Source of the DNA: Spirometra erinaceieuropaei | Taxonomy: Eukaryota; Platyhelminthes; Cestoda; Diphyllobothriidea; Diphyllobothriidae | Direction: 5' to 3' | DNA: 64,000 nucleotides | Assembly (NCBI GenBank): GCA_902702965.1 | Contig: CACRXP010000014.1 | Coordinates: forward strand, 2,428,005 to 2,492,004 | Shown: positions 45,598 to 58,060 of the stretch, piece by piece | Layout: every line of letters starts with the position of its first letter | Numbering within the stretch: position 1 is the first letter of the stretch | Program-made: the position numbers and the translations under genes | Notes under the pieces: generated by a model | Database searches by the model: none | The model's input: only the letters and a program-made list of their open reading frames with translations | Told to the model about the DNA's origin: nothing

Positions 45598-46414
45598 ATT
45601 CGAGCTGTCATTTCCACGGTTCAAGCTTCAAGAACTGAGCTTGATGTATGCATATGCCTTTGACAGTTCCCTTATGAGGCCTCGTCCAACATCATGAGTA
45701 ACTTCAATTTAGAGACCATGCTACGGTCAGATTTTTTTCTCTGAATCTCAGAAGCATACTGAAGCTGACGTGTCTGGTGGTAAAAATCGAGTAATCCAGT
45801 GAACTTGAGATTCAATACTTGGATTATTTTTCGAAAGCCACAAATATTGAATCCTAATTGGTATGAAATGTCTTTTCGATTGCATGCAAAACCGCAAGGT
45901 GGGGGAGGGGTACGAAGGATAGAATACACCTTTGGATTGTGAAGTTAATAATATATTTTGCTGATGTTATCCAAAGCGGACTATTTTAACTGCGAAGTTT
46001 ACGCCGGCCACACGTTCAGGTTAGACAGCTGACGCAATGTTGGCTAAAAGTCCTCTGTTGGGCTGCTAACGTACTTTTTTCGGGGATGAGAAGTGATGAA
46101 ACCTAATTAGTAAGATTAATTAAAATCGCGAAATATATTTTCATTTGGAATAGATTATTCAAATAGGGTCGTGATACCAACTACCAGGCAGCAGAGGTCG
46201 GTTCTTGAATGAGCTTCCTTCTGGCCGCCCAAAAACCCGCTCGTTAAGATGATGGTTGAAATTTTATGGATTTTCCTATTGATTTTCGACGCACTCGTAA
46301 ATTGAAGCATATCTTCTAGAAACCGTGTACTGAAATGTCCCTTCTCGTACGCTTTTTGTATCAAATCATAGCACAAAATATTTACTTGAAGAAAGCAGAT
46401 TTTTCAGTCTACAA
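45598..46414. other. Unassigned DNA
   Basis: No coding motif or repeat match; short minus frames (45672-45929, 46155-46376) are unsupported. Confidence 0.3.
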
Positions 46415-46885
46415 AGATTTTGGAACGCCAGGTTGCCAAAGACCTGTTTCCGGTAACTCATCATCAGACTAATACGGTTACGTAGAAAGTGAAAATATGA
46501 GACGTCCACAGGGTTTGCAAGTGTCTCAGGGGTTGCTAACACTCATAGTTCTTACGCCATCCGCATGACGAGGTCGGCGTGTTGTCGTCGTTGGGGCAAG
46601 GGAGGGGGTGACATAGGCTGTTAGTGGCGTTTGTAAATCGAGTACGTGGAGCACACATCCCTCTTATCAGAGGGTTTGGGTCGGCGTGCGATCACCACCT
46701 GCGGTCGGCGTTGGCCACGGAAACAGAGTGCCTGTGTCAACGTCTTCTGACAACATAGCACTGGATTTGCTGGCCTTATATCCCCTGCTTCGGTTGTAGA
46801 TAGCAGCCGTTGGCGTAGTCCTATAGAGAAGTTTGCTGTTGTCTCTGGTAGACAACCCGAGAGCTTATTTGGGACCGACCCGGTG
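46415..46885 (+). repeat. Dispersed repeat R4, copy 1
   Basis: About 470 bp, colinear with 50755-51225: 'TTTCCGGTAACTCATCATCA', 'GCCATCCGCATGACGAGGTC', 'GTCGGCGTTGGCCACGG', 'TAGACAACCCGA'. Its start resembles PLE-terminus sequence and also 57930-57985. No coding frame conserved between copies. Confidence 0.6.
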
Positions 46886-47099
46886 ATTCATATCAACAAG
46901 ATGTGCGACAATAGAACGCGAAATCGATCTGTTTTTACATCTGTCTAGCAAGGCAGGTATGTGTTTACGTACCGTCTCAATTCCACAGTAACTTGAAACC
47001 CAGTCTGCCACTGCAGTTACGTTTTTGTGCTTTCCATGTAAAGAATAATATGATTCTTTACTGCAATTGAGGCAGGTCTCAAGAAATTTTCCAGTGAAT

Positions 47100-47530
47100 A
47101 TCGGTATGTTGTATACTTCATACGCAGTATCAATAAACCGTGAATGGACATTTCGAGATCTTACGAAACCCCGTAAATACTAAGTTTTCAAATCGAAATT
47201 TACCTCCTCTCCAAATTTGAAATTCGGAGGCGGCGCAATTTACCGCTAAGGGGGCATGCAAAAGGATATTCTTGTGCACATTTTTGTAAAGTCTATTCGA
47301 ATTTATAAAATCATCGAAAATCAATAGGAAGTAAACATTTCGTAAGTAGTCATTTTTGCCCAATTAAAAATTTACATTCAAAAACCGTCATCCTGGCGTG
47401 ACTTAAATATTTTGGGATTATGCTTAACAATAAATAGTATTGCAACCACAGCTGAGCATTTTTCAAATCGAAACATGCTTTAGAATTTCGGTTAAAGCAA
47501 TATTCAGTGACAGAGCGAATGTTCTAAAGT
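47100..47530. mobile_element. FB-family right arm, partial
   Basis: Contains 'ATCATCGAAAATCAATAGGA', 'AAGTAGTCATTTTTGCCCAA', 'GGGATTATGCTTAACAATAA' and 'TTTAGAATTTCGGTTAAAGC' in FB order; the terminal motif is poorly kept. Confidence 0.5.
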
Positions 47531-47937
47531 TAGTCATTGTTTATTCAAATCAAACAGATTAAAAAGACCCTATAAGAGGCACCTACCACCGTCCACAGCA
47601 GCAGGTATTGTCACAACAGCAACCACAACCAAAACCCATAGCTCGTTCGTTGAGATGGAAAGTTCAGAGCCAGACACCTTAAATAGCACGCGGCTAAGTG
47701 CGTATATGAGAGGTTGAATTGCAATTTTTTTCAGGTGACCAGGCCTACGCAGCAGGCAATTCCGTCTTTGCGTATGCGCACCTCTGTCCCCGTAGCTGCA
47801 ACCAACAAAACGTCGGATTAAGTTCTGCGCGGGATGAAAACTAATTCCACCTAGAAACTCGAGCCATTTCTCCAGGACGTCCGACGCGAAATCGCAGGTG
47901 CGGTTCAACATCCAGTTGATGACCAAACGTTTGCTGA
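47531..47937. other. Unassigned, one minus frame of 118 codons
   Basis: The frame 47926-47570 (MVINWMLNRTCDFASDVLEK...) has no domain I recognise. It may be chance. Confidence 0.3.
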
Positions 47938-48250
47938 CATACTGCCTATATCATGTGCCGCTGTGCGGCTGCTGGTTGGGCTCGAGAGAGAGCGCCCGTA
48001 AGGCACAACGCAACGAATGAGCTCCGTAAGAACGATCGGTGAGCGGCCCCTACAATTGTATATTCCCGATCGAAAAACCGACAGGGTAACGGGCTCGTGG
48101 CCCAGTGGTTAGAGGCGCGGACTTCTAACTAACAGGTCGCGAGTTCGAAACTCGGATGTTCCACACTTCGGGGTTGGGTATGACTGACTGACGACGGCTG
48201 ACAAGCCAGAAATGGCTATTCCAGTCTCCCTTGTCTTTGTCGGTAATAAC
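47938..48250 (+). mobile_element. tRNA-derived SINE
   Basis: Begins with the GTGCCGCTGTGCGGCTGCTG module, then 'GAACGATCGGTGAGCGGCCC', head 'GTGGCCCAGTGGTTAGAGGC' with 'GGACTTCTAACTAACAGGTC', and the body to 'TTTGTCGGTAATAACA'. Module order: GC module first, tRNA head second. Confidence 0.8.
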
Positions 48251-48254
48251 ATAC

Positions 48255-48370
48255 GTTTGCTGCCGTCTGAACATGCCCGTGCTGGTAGCAAGTCGGGTTT
48301 CACTATAAACTAATTCACACCAAATTCACCGTTCTGCGTCCGCCCCGCTATACGCACACAGCAGACATCG
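48255..48370 (+). repeat. Dispersed repeat R3 fragment
   Basis: 'GCAAGTCGGGTTTCACTATA' and 'AACTAATTCACACCAAATTC' match the R3 core. The following DNA to 48939 is unassigned; the 129-codon frame 48416-48805 shows no recognised domain. Confidence 0.4.
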
Positions 48371-48939
48371 TTGTTCGTGATCCTCGAGCTGTGAAGGACG
48401 GGAGTTTAGACGTACATGACAGGACAATATACACGTGTCCCCCAAAGGGGTTATGTTAAACCAAAACTGGTTCACTTCATGCGTTTATTGGGTTGTAGAG
48501 AGTCCAAGTGGGGACTTAACTACTATCACCCATGCATGCTACACGGCGTAGAACGTCGGTCACTGTGCCAAATCTCACCACCAGTTTGTAGACGGGTCTG
48601 GCCAGCCCGTCGGTGTATAGAAGAGGGAGGAGCGGATGAGGCTGTGACCGTGATGTCTGTCTCCAAGACAAATCAGTGCACTCCCAATTACAGCAAACAC
48701 GGCATGTTTAAACCTATAACGGCCTGCTGCAAGTTACTAATTGAAAGTCTACCGACACAGAGAACTGCTCACGCCTACTTAGAACTGAGAGTTGGGCAGC
48801 AATGACTGCTTCTTAATGTGGTCCTTGTAGCACTTAATCACACGAGATCGGAGACCCCGGGATGAAGTCTGGTACACGTGGGCTTGGGGATCGGGTTGTG
48901 AGTGACAGAGATGGACAGACTGCGTTTACATCCACTTCT

Positions 48940-49365
48940 GGTAGTATGTTATTACTGACAAAGAAAAGGGAGACTGGAATTGCCATTTCTGGCTTGTTAG
49001 CCGTCGTCAGCCAGTCATGCCCAACCCCCGAGTTGTGGAACACTCGACGCTCAAACTGGCGACCTGTTAGTTAGAAGTTCACGCCTCTAACCACTGGGCC
49101 ACGAGCCCGTTGCCCTGTCGGTTTTGGATCGGGAATAGACAGTGGTGGGGGGCGCTCGCCGATCGTTCTTACGGAACTCACTCGTTCCGTTGTACCTTAC
49201 GGGCTCTCTCTCTAGCCCAACCATCGGCCGCACAGCGGCGCATGATATAGGTAGTATGTTATTGCTGACAAAGACAAGGGAGACTTGAATGGCCATTTCT
49301 GGCTTATTGGCCGTCGTCAGCCAGTCACGAGTTCGAGCCTCGGATGTTCCACACTTCTGGTATTC
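48940..49365 (-). mobile_element. SINE tandem on minus strand with a reversed head fragment
   Basis: On the minus strand: a body (49322-49255), the GC module, a tRNA head (about 49108-49040) and another body (to 48945), i.e. body, module, head, body in tandem. At 49325 the order breaks: a B-box half 'CACGAGTTCGAGCCTCGGAT' plus 'GTTCCACACTTC' lies in the opposite orientation. Confidence 0.7.
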
Positions 49366-49639
49366 TCGACTCTGTCTTGCCACCGGAAGGCCGTGGGTGT
49401 GGGAAGGAGGTGGTGAGGTAGTCACAGAGCAAGGACTGTCCTAAGGACTGTGATGGATCTCTTTGTTTACGACTGTGGAGTTGTCATTTTCCCGCAACCC
49501 CGAGTGTTTAGGGTCGTATGTAAAAACTGGAAATAGGCGGTGTCTCAGTTTTGACTTGACAAACAAACATTCAGCTCAATGACCGACTGCACCTGATATT
49601 ATGGCATGAACTGCGACCACGCACCAGATCCGGCAAACA

Positions 49640-50750
49640 ACTCCAGACGATTCCGATTGTGGCAGTGAATCTTTTAACCTTATTAGTTGACGAATAATGG
49701 CCTATTTTGGTTTCTGTGCAAATCCTCTCTTTTTGTCCTCATCTGCCGTAACATTGTGGTGGCCTAAAAAACAAATTGATCGCTGAAACGAAAAATACGA
49801 TGCCAAAAATGATTTTTAGAAGCAAGGACCAAATTAGGCAAAAACGTATTTGCGCAGTGACGCTATGCCAACGTGCTGAGACGCGTAGCAGCGAACCAGA
49901 AGTCACGGTTGCTGAATTGCAGTATATACGAAGAGTGATTAGAGCGAATGGTTAGCCGCACAACTTTGTCAACCGGCGCATGCGCAAACGAGACGAGAAA
50001 ATCGATCCAACAAGGCCCCAAATTTTGCTAAACGCGAGGAACGTCTCGGAAGCCGTCAGCCGCCCTCTCACAAAACTCGGATCTGGAGTTACATGCAGGC
50101 AAGAACCAACCATCAGACGTCAGTTAACGAGGCCGAAAGACCCTCTGCCACGACAGGAATCGTTTGCCGAATTTGGTGAAGTTGCGGCCTAAGTAACTAT
50201 GTCAGAGAGATTGCGAGGCTACTCCTGATGCGAATGCCCGAACACGCAGTAGCAATGAGCAGGAGAAATACCGATGGCTCTCAAAGCGTGGCTCATTTGC
50301 CGGAGCCCGGTCATAACGTCAAGTTTTATGAGACTGCAGTTATCCCGACGGTGACAACTGCGTGAGCCACAACCTGTTTAATTCGTGATTTTCTGACTTG
50401 TAGTCAATTAATAAGCGCCAGGTCCTCTCGTCTCTAAATTCTGTGCTAAGGCATTGTCTGGGTAAAGTTATCAGCCACGCAGAGGGGACGCGGGTAACCG
50501 ACTGCCCCACTGTCAGCGGGCCAATATCAACAGTGACGAAATTACGGCAATTAGCATCTCGCGTGCGGACTAACAGACAATCACCACATCGGATACAAAC
50601 TCCAGCGCTAAGACCGGGAGCTGCTTATTATAGTAAGCATGTGGTCGCATGGCAACCGCGTCCTACGCATCCTGCACTCCTTGTGCCGCCAGTAACCTTA
50701 TCTGCGACTGCCTCTGATGGCGGGTTCTAGTGAGAATCCTAGGCATTAGA
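49640..50750 (+). pseudogene. PLE relic: linker, GIY-YIG and 3' UTR
   Basis: The frame 49980-50192 encodes 'NVSEAVSRPLTKLGSGVTCR', the linker before GIY-YIG, and 'KDPLPRQESFAEFGEVAA', where the GVVY motif is destroyed and a stop follows. Diverged nuclease sequence continues to about 50375 ('PEHAVAMSRRN' type, frames broken), then the 3' UTR (50395-50750) with 'GAAATTACGGCAATTAGCAT', ending 'CTCTGATGGCGGGTTCTAGT' and 'CTAGGCATTAGACAAATGAC'. No RT catalytic motif. A piece at 49630-49665 matches the 5390 area inverted. Confidence 0.6.
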
Positions 50751-50754
50751 CAAA

Positions 50755-51225
50755 TGACCTTTCGAAGAGTCAAGTTGGCAAATACGTGTTTTCGGTAATT
50801 CTTCATCAGGCCAATACAGTTACATGAAGGAATGAAAATGTACAAAACAACAGTGTTTATAGGTGTCTCAAGGGCTATTACGTCATTAACACCCATCTTT
50901 CTCACGCCGTCCGCATGACAAGGTCGGCGGGTTGTGGACCTCGGAGCTAGGGGGAGGGTGTAAGAACGTCTTTGAATGATGTTCTTGGATTGAGTACACG
51001 GAGTACCCATCGCTGTAATTAGGGATTTGAGGCGGCATGTCGTCATCACTTGGGGTTGGCGTTGGCCACGGCAGAGAGAGCGCTTGTGTCAGAGTGTTCT
51101 GACAGCATAACACCGGATTCGCTAGTCGTATAGCCATTACCCCAGCCGTTGCTGGTATCCATTGGTATAAGCCTTTAGAGAAGCATGCTGGTGTCCGGTA
51201 GACAACCTGAAATGCTTCTTCGGCG
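50755..51225 (+). repeat. Dispersed repeat R4, copy 2
   Basis: Direct repeat of 46415-46885, directly following a PLE 3' end; blocks 'TTTCGGTAATTCTTCATCAG', 'GCCGTCCGCATGACAAGGTC', 'GGCGTTGGCCACGGCA', 'GGTAGACAACCTGA'. Confidence 0.6.
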
Positions 51226-51770
51226 TCTTTTCAGCGATCGGTCTTCTGTTTTCTGTCTCACTGAACCAACTCTAGTAAGCTGTCGTATCTTATAGAGCTC
51301 AGAAAGACCATAAACAATTTTCTAACATAAACAGCTCAATGTAGTTTGTACAAACAGGTAATTTTAGTGACGGCCTTATGGTTCCAGCAAACAGCGACCT
51401 CAGGTTGTTTGCTGTTTGTCTTGCGAGCAAGACTGCGCGAATTAACTCGGTAATCGGGGGGATTAGGGAGTTCGACGTCATCCAGAGATGGCTGGTGTTC
51501 ATTTCCGTTTCAGGGCTCAAATTTTCCACTGCCACAGCCTGCTTTCAAAAAAAACAGGGACTGTTTGTCGGTGTTTGAGGCGAACGCCGTCGGCCGATTC
51601 GACAGTGGTGCAATATCGCCCGGTGATCGCCAGAGGAAAAATAGAGGAAAACAAGAAATATGTTTTAAGGCAATTGTTTTTTCACTTTTCTGCTGAGACG
51701 GCCCTTTGGCTGTCCTGATCACTAAGGACAGGTCTGTAGTTATTGAAATCCAATTCTTAAGGGCTACCAA
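51226..51770. other. Unassigned DNA
   Basis: Overlapping small frames only; none recognised. Confidence 0.3.
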
Positions 51771-52966
51771 AAAGCGAACAAAAACAGCGGAAATGGCCTA
51801 GATATATAGAAAAAGGCGTGTTCTTACGTTCACGGTAGAAAAGTGTTAGTATTTCTAAGGATCGTGAAAGAAACGGCTAAAAGTGTCGAATTTTTACTTG
51901 GCCTCGCCGTGCAAAAATGCAAAGTACACAGAGATCCGTTAACGGAGTGCAATAATAAAGCACTTCTTAAAGAGGTGACTTACAAAGGAAAGTTTTCTTA
52001 TTTATCGAAGACATATTCATTACTGAATTTCGTTGTGGACAGACACTTTTTCTCGAAAATGAAGTTTGATGTTTGAATGAGTCTTCACATGTGACCCAAA
52101 TGACCAGTTGCGTGAATAGGAGTGCCCGAACACTCACTATTTCGGTAAATGCCTTCATGAGTAATCTTATTTTAAAATTCTCAACAGGCAGGTGATTCAG
52201 AATCTGTCTCTATGGAAGATCGGGTGAAAACACTGAAAATCGTGAAGTATGCAGCAACATTTCGAGGCCCACCTAAAACTCACCGTAATCCAAAACGAAC
52301 AAGAAGTGTAAATTAATTTAACGGAAGAAACTTTCTCCCTATAAACACAAGAGGGTATGTTTGTGATCACGCCTGTCAGTTCTATTTAAGTTTATTAGGC
52401 ACCGACCGGCCTCATGGCATGTCACCTTATGAAAACTTTTGATCCTAGGACGTCCCCATCGGTGAAATCAAGCAAAATCCAGCTTCCCTTGTTGAACCCC
52501 GTCTCATTTACATCAAAGAAATAAAATTAAAAACGAAACACCGGAAAACCTTTTTGGAATCAGCATTTGGAATGGAGGCAGTTGGCAAACCGTCATTTAT
52601 GAAATTATACTACTTATTAAACGATATTTAGATGTAAACTTCACTAAAACACTGTTATTAGACGTTATTTTATGTCTACATTCATATTTACTAAGTGTTT
52701 GGTATGAGAATACATTCTGTACATCTAGAAACGAACTTTCCTTAATTAGAGCCATTTCTGACGTTTTCGGGATATTGCGCTTTTCAAAATAAATCGGCAA
52801 TTCTAAACTACGCAACACTACCTTTAACATTTCTTTTATGTTTTTAATTCTTTTAAACTTGTACTTAATTAACATAGAAATCGTACCCATGAAATGGTGT
52901 CGGTTTGCGGGTGATTGGCAATCATTCGTAAATTTCGACATATTTCATAAGTTAGGTCACTAACTG
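51771..52966. mobile_element. FB-related element (subfamily 2), copy 3
   Basis: Colinear with 29340-30411 over its length; begins AAAAGCGAACAAAAACAG and ends 'ATATTTCATAAGTTAGGTCA', then CTG at 52964-52966 and TA. Non-coding. Confidence 0.7.
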
Positions 52967-52968
52967 TA

Positions 52969-55900
52969 TATATACACATTTTACGTAAGCAGCCCACTAA
53001 GAGTGTGACAGGCCAGACGCAGACTGCTTTTTCACGGTCGTTACCGATCATCAGTGCGTCACTGGCCACATGAAGTGAAGTCAAGTAGGCGTGTGATCCC
53101 CACTGTCGTGGTTAGGATCTCACTCGATCCTATGCTGTCAGCCCACCAGCTTGCTACTGCTAACAACGAGCGTGTGGACAGCACTCACTGCTTGTGCGAA
53201 AAAGTTTGGATTTCCCCAGTCCTCAAACGCATACTGGTGTCCTAGATCGTTGAGCCACTGTGAGTAAGGAGATGGATGTTACGGCCCCAAACTGGTCAGT
53301 ATAAGTATGCCTAAAATTAGGAAGATATCCACAAAGGGGGTAACGACTATTTATTCTTCCGCGCGCCTGAAACAACTACTGATTTTAGATAATTTGGGTG
53401 CATTCGAATGTTTCCACTACGCACAGAGCGGCTGAAATTGCCCCTCTTGTTTATCTTTCAACTATTCGCCGTTTAATTTTTGCAGTTTTGAATTTCAAAA
53501 CTCGAACTCGATGAACGTTTGCCGGGGCACCCTATATTAGTTACTCTGGCGCGGAGGTTAGTAGATGCTCCTCCTTTCCTCCAGTTACTGCTCGTTATTC
53601 TGCACACGAAATACACGTCTACTGTGATCAACTCTGTTCGATCGAGGTAAAGAATTGGAAAGCAGGGAATGCATAATACTCCGACCGACTGACTGACTCC
53701 TCGCCTGTGAGTCATGCCTCCAGACTGGTGTTGTTTTGTTCGCGACGCGTCCAGCCAGAGAGATGCCTGCACCGACTGAATAAGCAGTGTATCTATTCTC
53801 ATCCACATGTGAGGGGGGAGTTGGGGATTGCTACATCCGCTCCAATGAAGTCTGCAGTCTTCGTTTCGTTTATGCCATGGGGTCACAGACTCGCGCATAA
53901 AGCTTGCTTCAGTGGACAATGATAAAAGGCATTGTAGAAACAGAAGAGTCCATAATTCGCGCAGAACGGTCTCAGAGTGCCTTTTAGGACAAACACCATC
54001 CCCATGGATCGTACTCACTGAGAAGCGGCCTCAGTATTCCTCCTACTCTGGGCAATGTTCTCTCAAGGTCCATGAGCATTGAAGAGGTTTAGAGTGCCGG
54101 CAGGATTAAATAGTTTATCACACATCCACCAGTTAAATAGGGCTTACAGAGATGGAGTAGTCTAACCTTCTTGTTGGTTTTTACTTTGAAATATATTTAC
54201 ACAAATCGGAATTTGTGTTTGTTTGAAAGTTTAGTATTTTCTTCCGCTTGTAACTTTTTGCGCTCAGTGCAATGAGGAATGACTCACGTAAGCGCACGAC
54301 AGGGAAATTGAATTATCCTACTTTTCGTCAGTTTTAAAGTGGATAATTAAGGTGCTTGACACAATAAAATCTAATCATCCGGAAAGGCATTCAACTCGGT
54401 TGTTGAAAACGTGAGACAGGGATCAAAGTTGCTCTAAACGAAATTCCCTTCTTCTTGGGAGCCCACTTAGGGATTCCTACCTCACCTATTGATTTATTTG
54501 AGCACTTCGTAGGAACGTGTCGATAAGAACTCATTTGACAGAGGGAATTTGGATAATTCGAATGAACGAAACTCACGTGACCATGAAGATTTCGAGGTTG
54601 AACTGGCTGTTTGAAATCAGACAAGGAGTTTAAGGTCACCCCTTCGTCTGTTGAAAAACAGATCCAAATTGAACAAACCCGATCATCTACTGGTTATTCA
54701 TAAGATTTCTCTCTCTTTCAATCCAAACGAGTATATGTGAAGGTCAATAACTCTCCCTCTTTCGTTCTCTCTCTCAGATACCTAAGAACCACGTAAACGG
54801 CGGCTAAGGCACTTGCTTGCTATCACACGCTCTCCGCATTCCTGCTACCTGTACTAAACTGCCGTAAGGCCCAATCTCCTCTCTGATAATTTGAAAAATA
54901 TCATATTCGGTAGAGGTCTTTTTAAATAGAGTCTGAGCTGGGGTGGATGGCACAGCGCGCCAGAAATGGACAGCTCTGTAGCGACGAGTTTCACTGGAAG
55001 GCAAATTTCCTGCTACCATACAGCTGTTCGAGTGACGTCTGCTTCGTACAGATTGGGACCAGTCCATGTGGGTGCCCCATGAGGAAGTCAGTTGAACAGC
55101 CTGGGTAGTCACTGCACCTGGTTTTCTCTCCAGTCCACGTGACTCACTCGTTCCATCAGAGCAGTGTCTCACACGCCGGTTTAATCACGCGACACACCAA
55201 CTGACATTCCAGGCTCAATATCAACAGTTCATCATGTGCGACGCCTCGGAATTTGAGAACATCGTTGGTTAACTAACGACGGATGCACAAGTGTCAGTCT
55301 ATCGGCCACGAATGGCCTATTCAATTTCACTAGTGATTTGTTCTCAAGCGAGCAGCTTGCAAAGCTAATGTAATTATGGATTGGATTCAAAGCAAATTAC
55401 TTGCTTTACAATGCTTCAGATCATGACGGGAGGAAAAGCTGTGAGTCATTCTCGTAAACCTTATGAGCTGTTTCATGGCACTTTCGACGTCGCAGCTGGA
55501 ATGAGCACGAAAAACTAGCAGAATGAATCAGCTGCAGAGATTGAAAAACAGGCTGCGACATTCTCTTCTCATATCGCCTTTACTGAAAATGTAACTGAAA
55601 ATGTTTGTCGGGGTGGCTCCACGTTCATTTCAGGTCTACCTGGCCTAGTCGTAACATTGGAAAACGACCACTGCGCGCTGCGCAGGTGACCCGCCCAATA
55701 ACCCACTTAAAAATCAAGTCACCAGTGTTTCCCCGGGGACAGTTATAATTCTCTTCAGGTTCTACACAAGGACAAACCACAGAAACCACTGGTTCACTGA
55801 CGGAGATTTCAATTGAGTCAATAGATCTCAGTCTTGAAGCGGAGTTCCCCTGGATCCCACATCGTGCAATGCGTGATTTTAGAGGTAGATTTCGACCAGA

Positions 55901-57480
55901 CGCTTTTTAGATTATGGGATTTTGAAAGTAAATGCCTACTTCCCTGTTTCCCCTTAGATAATCTACGGACGCGATACTGCGCTGCAGAAAAAGGTATGCC
56001 AAGAAACCGAGGTCTTCCTACAAACCAGGAATGCCCTAGCAATACCAACACTACTAAAAAGAAATTCTGATTAGACTGTGTCAAAAATGCAGTGTCAGGA
56101 AATAATGGAATTCTCGAAATATGCCTAACTTATCGTTTTCGGCCCGAGCTACTAACCGACGACTAGGTCGGACATCTGCAGTATTCGGATTAAAGGGCTC
56201 ATCGACCAAATTAAGCAGTTGAACTGGTCTCCTGCCAACCCCCCTTAAATTAAGCCTCTGTACAGCAGGTCAAATGCGTCTGTAGCACTGCGTTCACAGA
56301 GGGCTTGAATGTGAAATTCCAGAAGAGAATGACCTAGCAATTGCGCCGATACGTTAACCTTAGAGGACATAAGAAGTTGACAAAGTTGCCAAACACCCGA
56401 ACCAGCCAGGTAAGCATGATATTGCGGAAATTCCGGTTGGAGAGCTGTCTAGCTCAAATGGAAGTGGAGAAAAAACAGTCGCTAGGCCTGCCATCAGCTG
56501 CAGTGTTCGCTCATGCCGGTACATATACACGACAAGTTTTTAATGATTTACTTAGAGAAGCGGAAGAAAGTCGGCTCTAAAGCGCAAGTCGAAAAAACAG
56601 AAACTCAACAGAAAAGAAGAAGAAGGGCACGCAAGTAGAGTCTTGCATACTTTTATTTCTTGAAATACTTAGTCGTTTTTGTTTGAATTGATTAGTAGAA
56701 AAGTGAGAATAAAAATTCCAGCGAAATTCGTCCTTCTTAAATGTAAAGAGGGCGTTAAAAACTGGTTTGGGTAAACGTCTGCGAAAGGTAAAAACTTTAA
56801 AAGATGAAAAACTAGTTGGATTAAAAAACCCCCTATAACTGCGATAAAAAACCGGGAAGACAAGTTTTACGTTTTCAAGTTCTTGTTTAGCACTCCGAGG
56901 TAAATATAAGTTATCGCGACTTGTACTACAAAGAGCACCCTTTTTCACGTGTTTATTTCGAAGAATTTCTGCAGGATTTGCGAACTTAACTCCCGTGGAT
57001 TATTTTAACAAATCACAAAATGTTGTACTTAATAATCCATCCACAATATCCTTTAATTATGACTTTCTGCGGCAAGATTTTGATCATTACTTCGAATTTA
57101 TCGTTAAAAGTTCAAGCGGACTATCTTCGTCATATTAAACTCTAAATTCTATTTTGTTTAAAAAACCTGCTGCCATCTCGAATAAAAAACCCATCGGAAC
57201 AGTTATCCAAAAGAGGTCAATATAAGGGCAGGTTTGCACATTTTCTTGTAATTATACATCTTCGAGAATTCTTTAAGCCAGTTCCCCTTCTAAATGGTGA
57301 AGGCACCGTACAATTACCGACCACAACCAGTGACTTGGAGTATTCTGCACAGTACTCAGGTTGCATGCGATAGGTTACGACATTCCGCATAACCAAACTG
57401 CAAACGAAAAAGCACGCATTTTGAAGGCTTCATTGCACAAAGTAAGGCAAACAAAAAGTAGTGGTCATTGTTCTAAGTAG
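52969..57480. other. Unassigned 4.5-kb stretch
   Basis: The longest unexplained frame of the window is here: 54018-53473 (minus, 181 codons), starting MSTIHGDGVCPKRH, Ser- and Arg-rich, no recognised domain. A 122-codon frame (55172-54804 minus) and a 123-codon frame (56948-56577 minus) are equally unrecognised. No RNA gene or repeat match seen. Confidence 0.35.
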
Positions 57481-58060
57481 CAGTGACAGCATCATTTTAT
57501 ATCAGATGAGTGGCAGAAGGCACATTTTTGTGCATGTTTTCTGTAAAATATATTTGTATCTTCAAGACCATTTAAAATCAATGTGAAAGGTGCCTGCTAT
57601 TTAAGGAGCCCTTTTAGGTCATTTAATAAATCTAAAAGTGCGTACATGTCAAAACGATGCTTTGAGTTTAAACAAGTGACCCTCATTTAAGGGAAAAATG
57701 GTTGCCATTTGTTATAAACTGTGAGTAAACCTCTCAACCTTTTCAATAGATTTTTAACTGCGTAATTAATTTGACTTAATTGGGACACCAGTGTATCAAA
57801 AAGAGAGGGTGAACGATGACTGATGCTCCCGCGGCTGAAGTTGTATCGCTGTGCGCAGAATGCATCAAAGATTTTCTAAGAGTTTTGACGATTCCCATAG
57901 CTATATCCAAAAAGAAATAGTGGCGAGCAAACGTTGCTTTCGATGACTTCTCGTCAGGCCAGTACAGTTATATGGGACGGGGTATAATGAGTGAAAAAAA
58001 AATCGATAAAAGTTCTAAAAGGCTTGACAAACGAACTTTTTTTTGAAGCGAGGTGAGATA

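Noticed and set aside
54391..56948. Several 80-123 codon minus frames as exons of one gene
   Set aside because: No recognised domain and no consistent splice-site layout that I could defend by eye.
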